From contig JAOPHQ010005697.1 of the NCBI GenBank assembly GCA_030340625.1, positions 248,001 through 312,000 of the forward strand: a stretch of DNA of 64,000 nucleotides. The letters run 5' to 3'. This DNA is from Merluccius polli. Its lineage: Eukaryota; Chordata; Actinopteri; Gadiformes; Merlucciidae. Below are positions 1-10,358 of this stretch, piece by piece (positions within the stretch are counted from its first letter, which is position 1; every line of letters begins with the position of its first letter). A program made the translations under genes and the position numbers. Below the pieces are notes generated by a model, which worked only from the letters and a program-made list of their open reading frames with translations, had not been told where the DNA came from and ran no database searches.

Positions 1-29
1 GTGAGTATGATTAACTGTCAAGTTCTTAC

Positions 30-672
30 CTGCTGGCAGTAGCCAGTGATTGGCTGCTGAGAGCTCTTCATCTTCCTCCAGGTTGAGTGTGCTGGGGCCA
101 TCATCATTAAGAGTGAAGATGTGCAGGGAAACAGCAGAGCTCTTTAGGTCAACGGGCTTCAAGAGAAATAGGGTTAGGGCTAACAGTATAGTAATCATCC
201 ACATGTCAATAGTGAACTTGCCGTAGTGGTCTCTGTAGTGTAGGCTATCTTACCATCTCCTCTACATCTACAATAGCAACAGATTCCACATGCTTCTTTA
301 GGAAGTCTTCGTCAAAATCTGTCCACTTGTGATTTCCAAAAACAGTGCAATGACGATTCAGTAAAGCCAGGACATGTGTACGCACATCTGACCGCTTTGT
401 TGTGCTGAAATGTGAATATGATGTCGTTGGATATTAAAAAGAGCAAAGGTATCACAATCAATAATAGTCACATGCAGATCAACTGCATTGTGATTGTACA
501 GGTTTAGTTAGTTTGTGGATGTGGATACTTTTCGAGTCCCGACTTTATGCTTTACACACATACAAAATACAGGTCATTGCATTAGCCAACTGACCTACCT
601 GTGAGATTTAACATGTACCTCCACATGAATACTTTGGTTCTGATTACTGACATCCATACTGTCACCTTCCAT
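30..672 (-). CDS. trip13: TRIP13 (pachytene checkpoint AAA+ ATPase), first three coding exons, partial
   Basis: Coding exons on the minus strand are 672..599 (ATG at 672), 404..254 and 156..30; the gene continues past the left edge. All joins use GT/AG and the frame is continuous for 117 residues. The protein reads LLNRHCTVFGNHKWTDFDED and then NLEEDEELSAANHWLLPA, which matches the N-terminal domain of vertebrate TRIP13/Pch2 as I remember it. TRIP13 is an AAA+ ATPase that remodels HORMA-domain proteins such as MAD2 and HORMAD in the spindle checkpoint and in meiosis. The ATPase domain with its Walker motifs is outside the window. The gene lies head-to-head with brd9, as in mammals. A non-coding 5' exon is possible, because a CAG lies 2 bp before the ATG. 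Confidence 0.93.
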
Positions 673-1130
673 GTCTGTAAAACGGTGAGAATATATATAC
701 ACACATATATACACGGGGGTTGTCAATGTTCAAAATGGATTATGAAATATATAAGACACTTTAGCATCCCTATGATCAAATGTTTAAGTGCTAGCAACGT
801 CAATGTTAGCATGCCAGGCTACAACCATGGTCTACAAGCTAGACACATTTTCATGCAGTTAACAATTACTTTAGTGCTATATTTAAACGTTCAACTTCGT
901 GGTTGAGAAATAATTTAGCTCCTACCTATGAGTTGCTGGGCTACAATCAGCGATGGCTACATGAACCATTTATAAATCCGCTCTTTAATCTGCGCGCTAT
1001 TTTATTTAACCGGAAGGACATCGCTTGTCAATGGCGTCATTTCCGCCCGTGGGGGTTTGTTGTATCGATTGTTATAGCTGGCTAGCTAAGATCAACAAAG
1101 CTATCCAATTGGATATTTATAAGTCACAAA
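673..1130. promoter_or_regulatory. shared divergent promoter region of trip13 and brd9
   Basis: This 458 bp lies between the two divergent start codons and must hold both 5' UTRs and the promoter(s). It has no obvious TATA box near either start. The same head-to-head pair exists in mammals, so a bidirectional promoter is likely. I identified no specific factor sites. Confidence 0.6.
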
Positions 1131-4100
1131 ATGGGGAAGAAGCATAAGAAACATAAACCGGAGTGGAGAACAGTTGATGGTACACGACATACTGGCTTTA
1201 GTTCTCTATGTGTTCTGCTTTATATCTGTTTGTATGGGTTTACGGAGGCTGTTTAGTTGTCCAGCTAGCCAGCATTAGCACATATTATAATGTTGTGTGC
1301 CTTCCCAGACTAAACTAAACTGTCTCGAGTTAGATTCAGGGTCAAATCGGTATTTGTATGTATTTTATTCTGCAGGAATTGTTTTACTCGTAAAAATTAT
1401 AATAAGTTGCGTTATTAGAATCAGGTAATGCAAATATTTGCATCATAAAAGTAAGCTCTGGTTCATTCATTCACAGTTATGTATATATCACACACGAAGG
1501 GGTAGATGCGTACAAATAGATTCATTAATACAGCTGTTTTAATTATAGTTGCATATAATAGTATTCTTATCAGTGACTATCGTGATTTTTGTTTTTGCTT
1601 AGACTACGAGGACAAGCCTCACGAGAAACCGTTGAAGCTTGTTCTCAAAGTTGGTGGCAGCGAGGTCACAGAGCTGTCCGGATCAGGACACGACTCCAGC
1701 TACTACGATGATAGATCAGACCACGAACGAGAACGCCACAAAGAGAAGAAGAAGAAGAAGAAGAAAAAGTCTGAAAAGGACAAAGACAAACATTTCAACG
1801 ACGAGGAGAGGAGACGACGCAAGGTTGGATATTTAAATCATGGAATAGTGCATACCTGCATACACTTGTTGTCAATAGACTGGTGCTTCTAGTCACAACT
1901 TTAATTTCCCGCACAGGAGGAAAAGAGGAAGAAGAGGGAGCGTGAGCAGAATGAATCAGAGGCAGCAGCATCAGCATCCTCCGCTCCTAATGTTGGTGTG
2001 GCTGTTGAACCCTTTACATTGCCAAAGAGTATAAGCATTTCAATAGAGGTGAGAAATAATTCCTGTGTCTTGGTAACATGCCTAAAACATTTCTCATGAT
2101 CACTGATGACAGAAGTTTTAAAAGAATGAAAGTTTTGTTCTATATTTTCCAACAGCCAGAAGAGAAGAAAAGAAAGAAGGAGAGGTTTGAGCACGAGTCC
2201 GAGTTGGATGACTTTCACCCTAATATAAACATCAAGCTGGAGATGGATCTGCAGGGGGACAGGCCAGTGAGGGCCTGCAGGACACAGCAAGGTAATAAGG
2301 ACCCTGTACTCTGGATTGATTCAGTTCATACCAACCAACCCATTCATGCCTCCAACTGTATTTCTAATGTGTAATATTTCAATGCAGAGAATGAGTGTAC
2401 TCCTCGTCAACAACTCCTGGAGCACTTCCAGCGCCAGCTCCAGAGGTGAGGAATGCTGACTTTATTTCTATATGGATTATATTATTAATTTTGAATTGGT
2501 CTTATGTTGAAAACAGAACTATAGGGACCTTCAGGGAGACTGTCTTTGTAAAGGTTTCGTTACATGAATAGAAGGGTTTCATGTTCTTCACAGAAAAGAC
2601 CAGCATGGGTTCTTCGCCTCTCCGGTGACTGATGCCATTGCCCCTGGGTACTCGACCATCATCAAACATCCCATGGACTTCAACACCATGAAGGACAAGA
2701 TTATGGCCAATGAATACACGACTATGACAGAATTCAAGGTGAGGCTACTATTTTGCATATTTTGTTATTATTTAGTGTTAGGTAATCTGTACTTGGACAA
2801 ATCCAATTATTTGTTGTTTGTCCCCCCCCCGCCTACTAGGCTGACTTTAAGCTGATGTGTGACAACGCCATGGTGTACAATAGACCAGAGACCGTCTACT
2901 ACAAAGCTGCCAAGAAGCTGCTCCACACAGGCTTCAAGATGATGAGCAAGGTAAACCCTTACCATCAAGGAGACTTATTTTACTTTTAATCTGACCATTA
3001 TTGTAAGTGGGCTGGTACAACCTATAACTTATTGTATGGAATTTCCTCTTATTATAAAAAACTACTTTCGACATCATAATCATCACTATTAATTATTCAC
3101 GATTACACAATGGTTGTGTAATCGTGTTAGTTTTGTTATTTTTAAATTAATTTAAAAAAGTTTTATTTTTTTAACTTATCTGTGATGTGCCCACAGGAGC
3201 GTCTGTTAGCGCTGAAGCGCAGCATGTCTTTCATGCAGGACATGGATTTCTCCCAGCAAGCAGCCATCTTGGGAGACGAAGACCTTGCGGAGGAAGCACC
3301 TCCGCCAGAGATAATCCCCCTTCCCGTTGAGTCTGCCAAGAAGTCTAAAAAGCAGCCAGCTAAAGACCTGAAAGAAGTTATAAGGTATGCAAACAGATTT
3401 AGTGTCTACACGGTGTTAAAAAAGATGAGCTGTATAAAAGGCTATATCAGTGCTATGTTGACCTAATCATGATTTTAATAATGGTTTTTAATAACCTAAT
3501 CATGAGCTATTATTGGTTTTTTACTGTTTGAAGTGGATATGATGACCCAGCAGACCAAAACAATTAACTGTCCACGCTAACGCTAATTGCATTAATATAT
3601 CATCTGTAATTGTGCAAAAAACTTTCCCCTTCGGTCTACAGCTACTTGTACGAGCCAGAAGGAAACGCCTGCAGTTTGACTGACAGCACAGCTGAGGAGC
3701 ATGTCCTGGCCTTGGTGGAGCATGCTGCAGATGAAGCCCGGGACCGCATCAACCGATACATGCCCAACTCTAAGGTGCTTCGCTGGTGGGGGGGGGATTC
3801 AGGTCACGCGTTAAAAACAGTGGCTGCTGCCATCGGTAGCCTTGTTGCAGTGTGGCGAGCCGCTAGTGTAACTAATGTAGTTGACTAGTATAAGTGCTAG
3901 TGATGCCCGATATTTATCGGGTCTGATAAATTATCGTCGATAATGGGACATTTTTATTATTTTGTATTATTCCGATAAATAATTATAGCTGATAAATAGA
4001 GCTGATAATTCCAACATTAACCATAGGGCTTAATGAGCACTGCACGCTGGTGCCACACTCATGACATCAAACTTCTGCACCTGAGCCACGCGGTGTGGGC

Positions 4101-6441
4101 ACATTAAATTAGGGAGCAAAACAGCAAACATGTCATCGCTGGTTTGGATGTTTTTTTACAGTCGAGAGTACGACAGTACAATTGCTGCAACTTGTGTTTA
4201 CAATTATTAGTGAATAGTGATGTCAGTTGGTTGGTCACAAACTACAGGTTATTAACGTATCGGTTATCTTATCGCTTATCGGCCATGAGAAGCAGGTAAT
4301 TATTGTTTATCGTATCGGGTGAAAAACAATCGTTATTGTAAAATGTAAAACATCTGAAGAGTACTATTTTGAGGATATCTTAGTGGTGTGCTGTTCGATT
4401 CAAAGTACCATTTCATACCTTGTTATGTTATATCTTGACTAATAAAGTGCATCATGGTAGACTTACCACCCAGCCCTAAGCGTGCTGCACCTGGCACCTA
4501 TAAAAAAAGCAAACGTGCTGATCCTAAAATGTCTGCCTTCTGCAGAACTGGTATTTGAAAACATAGTACCATTCATCACTACATTCTACCCATTTGTATG
4601 AGGGCTTGAATTCTCAGTGTCGTCGAGGTTTGTTACATGCCATCTATGCATCTTTGTTTTCAGATGGGCTACTTGCGTAAAGAAGCTGACAGCTCTCTAG
4701 TTTATACTGTTGTGAATCAGCTTGACCCTGATGCAGAAGGTTTGCCATCACAATTCCATCTCTCTTTTCCTATTTGTACTCCCAATTGCAGTTTGTTCCA
4801 CAGTGTTTCCAATAAGAATATATCATGTTTCTCAGATGAGGAGACCCACACAGTTGACCTTAGTTCCCTATCCAATAAACTGTTGCCTGGATTAACAACT
4901 CTGGGTTTCAAAGACGACCGGAGACACAAAGGTATTGCATTGTACTTTTACATTTTTTTGTCATCGACATTGTGATTACATCATTTGAACATATTTATTT
5001 AAATGAACAATAATCACAGAATGTCAAGGCTGTTGCATAATATGTTTTGTCTATGTTTTGTCCAACCCAATATAGTTACATTCCTCAGTAGTGCCTACAA
5101 CACACAGAGCCTGCAGAAGAACTCCATCTACCCAGACCTGTTCCCCGATGAGATGGACATGCTCTACTCAGCCTATGGAGATGACACAGGGGTACAGTGT
5201 GCTCTAAGGTACGGCTTGGTCTTTATGATGGGATTGGTAAAATGACAACACTTATGGAAGATGGTTCCTCTAAGCTTATAACGTGGGTGTCCTTACTGCA
5301 ACCAATCAATGTGTTTTATATTACTGTGTTATGTTCAGTGTTGGGGAGTAACGGAATACATGTACCGGCGTTACGTATTCAGAATATGAATTATGAGTAT
5401 CTGTATTCTGTTACAGTTACAATTTAAATATTTGGTATTTAGAATACAGTTACATTGTTGAAATCAATGGATTACATGATGATACTCATGGACGTCGCTA
5501 GCAATTGAAATGATCCGGGGCTGTAGCCCAGAACACGTCGGACTGGGAAAAAAATTCGGCCCTAGCAATTTTCTCCTGGACCGGCCCACAACCCCCCCCC
5601 CCCCCCCCCCCCCCCCCGACGCCCGACGGGGGGGCGGGGGGGGTGGCGCGATCGTAACACACCCCGGACCAACCGACGAGGGGGGGGGGGGGGGGGTATT
5701 TTTTTATTTATTTTTTTATTTTATTCAAATTCTGTACAGAAACAGAATATTTTAGGTTTCATTCATTGTGCACCTTGGTTTCACAGTATACAGGAGTTTG
5801 TCAAAGGCTGTGGAAGTGTCACCAAGCGCTTGGTGGATGGCCTTCTGGATAAGATGACTGCAGGGGATCACACAAAAACTGTCAATCAAATCCGACAGGT
5901 ACCTTAACCACTCTCTAATACTCCAATGTTTCTAATTGTATCAGGTGGATGAAAATGAATGAATTAAAAATAAACATTTTCAGTCTTTTCAGTTTTGCTA
6001 CTCTGTAGTCTGTTCTCATGCTTCATGATTTGTAGCTAAAGATAATCATGTATTGATTTTTATTCCACAGAAAAGAAACATGACCCCTAAATCTGATGAG
6101 ACCAAAGCAAATATCTGTGATATGCAGGTGAAAAATGCTACATCCTACTTGCATACTTTGAATTTGTTTTCCAATCCAGAGTCATGTGATTGACACTGTG
6201 CATGTGCTCAGATCACAGATGGAGGTGGTCTAGGAGAGAGCAGTTCAGTGCTGGACTTCATGTCGCTGAAGAGCTACCCTGACATGTCTCTCGATATATC
6301 CATGCTCAACTCCTTAGGTAATACAACTTTTTGATGGTTGTTTGCCTCAACTCAGTTTCTTGGTGTAATTTTTTCGGAATGTAATTCTATTGCCAAGTAG
6401 GTTACCCACACAATGGATGTCTTGTTTTCAAGGAAACAATA

Positions 6442-6499
<58 letters not shown>

Positions 6500-8749
6500 T
6501 TTATAGTATTTGAATAGAATAATATAGAACAAACATTTGTAACAATTATTATTGCACACAATTTTAATTTTGTGCAAGTAAAACATTTAAAATTAACAAA
6601 GAAAATTGCCATTCAAAATATCTTTAAATGTCACATTAAATAACAGATATTTCATATGGTGTGCAAAAAATCTGCTACCCTTTACCCCTTCATCAGGTAA
6701 AACTGTGAAGAAGGAGGCTGGCCACGAGGAGGGCCAGCAGCACTTTGATGATGCCAACAAACTCCTGCAGCAGGAGTTCCAGGAGGGCCAGGCAGACCGT
6801 GTGGGCTCCAGACCCTCCTCCAACCTGTCCTCGCTCTCCAACGTCTCAGAGAGGGACCAGCATCACCTTGGTACCACATCACATTGGCTATTGTCTCTTG
6901 TTGAGCGCGGCACTGGGGCCTCATTTATAAAGGTCTCTGCGCACGAAAATGTTGCGGAAACAGGGATGAAATGTGCGTACGCATCTTTCACCGCCAACGT
7001 CGTGATTTATAGAAAAAAACCTTGCGGAAAAGAGTGCGCAGTTCTACGCATCCTTTCACCCTGGAGTAAAGCTCCCGCAAAGTTTTTCAAACAGTGAACT
7101 CCGGAGAGGACCACAGGAAGAGGGTGGCCGGTGGCGGTAATGCACTATATGCGTTTGCAAACCGACAATAACGCCAAAAGAAGAAGATGCTGTAACCCCC
7201 GGAGCTCATTGCGGACCCAGCGCACATTGCGCACCACATATGAGTTATTTATTCATTTATATATTTATTTTATGAAAAGCACCCATTATGAAATATGAAT
7301 TAAAGCAAAATTATGTTCAACACACTACAGCCCTTTCAAATCACAATCCTCGGCCAGACCAACTGCATCACTTAAACATTTAAATAATGAGCTTGATAAA
7401 TAAGCCATAAAATAGACTTGCGTTGGTCTACTTCATTTAGAAGCACTTCGATCTCCGAATCCGAAAAACGCGCTTTCTTTTTAAAAGGTGCATCCATTTT
7501 CCGTCTAATGATTGGTCAGAAAAGGCTCCTTTCTACTTATAAATATTAAGTGATTAATTAGCATTGACCTTTTAAGGACTATTAAGGGATGGACTTGGGA
7601 GGAGCAGAGCGCTCGTGCACGCACGCCAAATTAGACGCACGTTGGTATTTATAACGAGAAGAGTGCGTACAGGTGTGCGCAGCAAGGTTTTATAAATCGG
7701 AATGTTTTTGTGCGTACGCACATTCTGAGGTTTGGGCGTACGCAATGTTCTACGGAGGGTTTCACGCAGAGTTTTATAAATGAGGCCCCTGGTCTGCAAT
7801 GCAAGACATAACGTACAAGGATGTACACAAAGATGTATTGATGATGTATGCATGTAGATGTATTTTGCAGTTCCATGCTTGTTTATGTTATACTAGTTAC
7901 TCTTGGTAAAGAGTAAGGGGTACTATTTACCAGTTAACTATTCGGTGTGCTTTATGAATGTTGACTTTAACAGACCATACCAGAGTAGGTTTGACCTAAA
8001 CTCTATTATGAATCTACTGAAGCAAACATATTCAATACTGGATCAATTAAAAAAATATATATTTCTAAGGCCCTGTTCATACCTGCCATTAACATGCGTC
8101 TTGGACAGTGTTTAAGTGGACAGCTATAAGTACAGGTGTGAATGCACCCAAGATGCATTGAGGATGCGTTGCGATCTTTCGGAGGTGGTCTGGGCCGCAT
8201 ATATCCACATTCTCTTAGCAGTGGGAATGCAAATGTGATCCTGGCGACATTGAAGGGCTGCACACTGCTCTGTGTAAGCAAACTTCGAAGAGCCCGTGGA
8301 GAGAAATTGCGAGTGCGTGGTCAAACATCTTGGTCGATTTGTTTTAAATGATCTCTTCTTCTTTGTTGAATGAGTGCATTGCTGCCTCCCACCACGCATT
8401 TGGTGGCCACCAAATGGCGTATATTATTATATCATTTTCTTTTTCAAGCAGAAATTATGTATGTGTTTATTTGCATATAGGGCGGGGACGTGAGATCCGA
8501 TCTCAGACGCGTGTGAAGTCACATTTTAATACCAAGTGTGGACTGACGTACTTAGAGCTGTCTGTTCGTGATCGAATCTCCAAAACCACATGTTAATACC
8601 AGGTGGGAACAGGGCCGAAGAGTTGCTCAAATGTGTTGTTTTTCTTGTCCTCAGGGAGTCCATCACACCTGGGGGACCAGTCAGAGATGGTGCATGATCC
8701 CTACGAGTTCCTGCAATCACCAGAGCATGGGTCAACAGCCAACAGCTGA
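1131..8749 (+). CDS. brd9: BRD9, bromodomain-containing protein 9 (non-canonical BAF subunit)
   Basis: There are 17 coding exons: 1131..1179, 1603..1823, 1917..2048, 2156..2291, 2388..2445, 2594..2738, 2840..2950, 3197..3384, 3642..3774, 4664..4739, 4836..4931, 5076..5208, 5787..5898, 6071..6127, 6212..6317, 6697..6870 and 8655..8749. They total 2022 nt (673 aa). All borders are GT/AG and all phases agree. The N-terminus MGKKHKKHKPEW and the block SGHDSSYYDDRSDHERERH are diagnostic of BRD9 and exclude BRD7. A lysine-rich stretch follows. The bromodomain (about residues 195-295) includes the acetyl-lysine pocket NAMVYNRPETVYYK. The C-terminal block holds DHTKTVNQ and ends DPYEFLQSP. BRD9 reads acetylated chromatin in the ncBAF remodelling complex. 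Exon 3 (44 codons, phase 0-0) has no counterpart in the human protein I remember. Introns carry several MITEs. Confidence 0.96.
3900..4340. repeat. TATCG-rich repeat fragment in brd9 intron 9
   Basis: The stretch repeatedly holds short ATCG/TATCGG words (for example CCGATATTTATCGGG near 3908 and GTATCGGTTATCTTATCG near 4257). They resemble the ends of fish hAT-type elements that begin TAGTGATGCCCGATA. No matching second terminus was found, so this is probably a truncated copy. The family is not assigned. Confidence 0.35.
5510..5700. repeat. dispersed repeat with C- and G-homopolymers in brd9 intron 12
   Basis: A unit with CCTGGACCGGCCCA is followed by a C run of about 27 nt, a G-rich block, the word GCGCGATCGTAACACACC (near 5646) and another G run. 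Related sequence occurs at 58140-58340 in the opposite orientation (GGGCCGGTCCAGG plus a C run). The GCGATCGTAACACACC-like word recurs near 27232 and 55577, again beside G runs. It is probably a dispersed repeat family. Homopolymer lengths here may be unreliable in the assembly. Confidence 0.55.
6444..6494. repeat. (TA)n microsatellite
   Basis: An uninterrupted TA dinucleotide run of about 51 bp in brd9 intron 15. The apparent poly-Ile/Tyr reading frames here are artefacts. Confidence 0.95.
6915..7789. mobile_element. non-autonomous DNA transposon (MITE), 875 bp, in brd9 intron 16
   Basis: The ends are an exact inverted repeat: GGGGCCTCATTTATAAA on the left and its reverse complement ending at 7789 on the right. 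If the terminus starts at the second G, a CTG duplication flanks both sides, which suits a 3-bp target-site family such as PIF/Harbinger; this assignment is an inference. Subterminal copies of the palindromic word TGCGTACGCA occur near both ends. No transposase reading frame is present. Confidence 0.8.
8069..8616. mobile_element. non-autonomous DNA transposon, 548 bp, in brd9 intron 16
   Basis: The left end reads GGCCCTGTTCATACCTG then ATTAACATG. The right end, reverse-complemented, reads GGCCCTGTTCCCACCTG then ATTAACATG. This is an inverted repeat of more than 30 bp with a few mismatches. I saw no clear target-site duplication and no transposase frame. It sits 38 bp upstream of the last brd9 exon. 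Confidence 0.7.
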
Positions 8750-8750
8750 T

Positions 8751-8778
8751 CACACACACACACACACACACACACACA
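8751..8778. repeat. (CA)14 microsatellite in the brd9 3' UTR
   Basis: It starts two bases after the brd9 TGA stop codon, so it is transcribed. Confidence 0.95.
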
Positions 8779-8911
8779 AAGCAGTTGGTGCAACTTTGAA
8801 GGAAACGTAAACCGTAGAGCATTTTTTTTTTTTTTTTTACAGCCAATAGCAATTGTACAAACTGTATTTCATGTTTTATTGTTGCTTTTTTATTGATTGT
8901 AACTTCGGAAA

Positions 8912-8917
8912 AATAAA
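8912..8917 (+). terminator. brd9 polyadenylation signal AATAAA
   Basis: A canonical AATAAA 163 bp after the brd9 stop codon, followed by a T-rich stretch. It gives a short 3' UTR. Confidence 0.7.
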
Positions 8918-10358
8918 TGTTTTTTCTGAACCATTGCATTCCTGGTGCTAAATGTTTGACATCAAGCTGCAATTTGGTACAAGCAATGCATAACGAGCTG
9001 TATTGATGATTTATTATATCATCACTACTGTTTAGCAAATAAAAACCAGTAGGCAATAGAACAGTTTTATTATGCTACTGCTTTAGGTTTTCTGTGTATG
9101 GTTTGAGTCTTTGCATACAGATTAGTCAGTTATCTTTCCATAAATGTTCAGATGTCTTTGTAGTTTTATTTGAGAATCCAAAGATGTGAAACTATGAAAC
9201 TAGATCCACAACACAACTTGTGTTGTGGTCCTGACTATCTCAACTGGTAGAGCACGGCATTAACTCTGCCAGGGTGGGGGGTTCGGTTCCCACCGGAACC
9301 ACCCATACTACACATGTATGCACTCCGGTCTGGATAACAGGGTCCACCAGGACGGTCTACTTAGGGGCCAACCTGTGGAGACAACCGAAAACTGAGCCTA
9401 TCAAGAGCCGCGGTTTATCCACTTGAATGTAGGCTACCAGGCATGCGCAAAGTGGCCGCTTTATTGTTTCCATAGCACTGTTTCGGTGACGGTGGATCTG
9501 ACTTCTGATTTCCTTTCTTTGATGTTGGGAAAATTGATTGAGAGCAATTGTGATGGGCAGTTTCTGTACTGCGCGACCATATTTTTCATTTAATTTGTTT
9601 TAAAACACCATTTGTCTGCGAAATGAGAGTTTATTGAGAACACTGCAACATATCTAATGGGAAGCGAGTGGATTAGGAACTTTATTGTGAAATTCAACGA
9701 CAAAGGTAAATCAATTTTAAGGGGATATTAACCTTTATTAATTCGCACTTAACCCGTTTGTTTTTGTCGTTTAGGCAAAAAACACTTTTGTCTTTGACTC
9801 TATTTTTTATTTAAACCACGGTGTTTGAAAAATAAATGATGAATGTGTATAATTCATATCAAAGTAAAGGGAATGTGTTCACGAGAATGTATTTCGGTCG
9901 TGTTTTACTGCCGTGGGATTCACGCTTTTGAGTCAACATTGTGGACGCAGCAAAACCGTCTGCAGCAGCCAACGATCGAGGAGCTCCGGGGACCGTCTGC
10001 TAATTTGCTTGGAAACAAAATTCAATTAAGTAGCCTACTACGAAACTAGATATTTTAGAACCCAGAAAGCTCGACACATATCCCTTAAATCACAGGCCTA
10101 TAGACTAGGACACATTATGGATAATTCTCATTGTTTTGTTTTTTCATTCAAGAAAGCTGAGCCCTTACCTACATGAAGACCAGTAACATGGCAGTTTTCC
10201 TTTTTTTGTAGTGGATGTCCTTATCACTACTCATTAGTTTCCTAAGCAAAGTAGGGCAAGTAGGCCTACGCGTGCAAGTAGACTATCGCCGTCCTTAATT
10301 TGGCCTGTTTTGTTAATTTATGGTTGTCTTTTTTCGATCCTCTTCCGTCTCATTTCAG
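8918..10358. other. brd9-zdhhc11 intergenic interval
   Basis: About 1.4 kb between the brd9 polyadenylation signal and the first zdhhc11 coding exon. Apart from the tRNA-like SINE head I see no gene. A possible zdhhc11 non-coding 5' exon ends near 9705, where AAAG precedes GTAAAT; the acceptor before the ATG codon at 10359 implies that at least one such exon exists. Confidence 0.4.
9226..9306 (+). repeat. tRNA-derived SINE head or tRNA-like pseudogene
   Basis: The sequence has an A-box-like stretch (CTCAACTGGTAGAGCACGGC) and, about 33 bp downstream, a B-box-like GGTTCGGTTCCCACC, in tRNA order and spacing. The acceptor arms do not pair well and unrelated sequence follows. It therefore reads as the head of a SINE rather than a working tRNA gene. 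Confidence 0.5.

Noticed and set aside
9226..9306. Functional tRNA gene
   Set aside because: A- and B-box-like words are present, but I could not pair the acceptor stem and no terminator T run follows. It fits a SINE head better.
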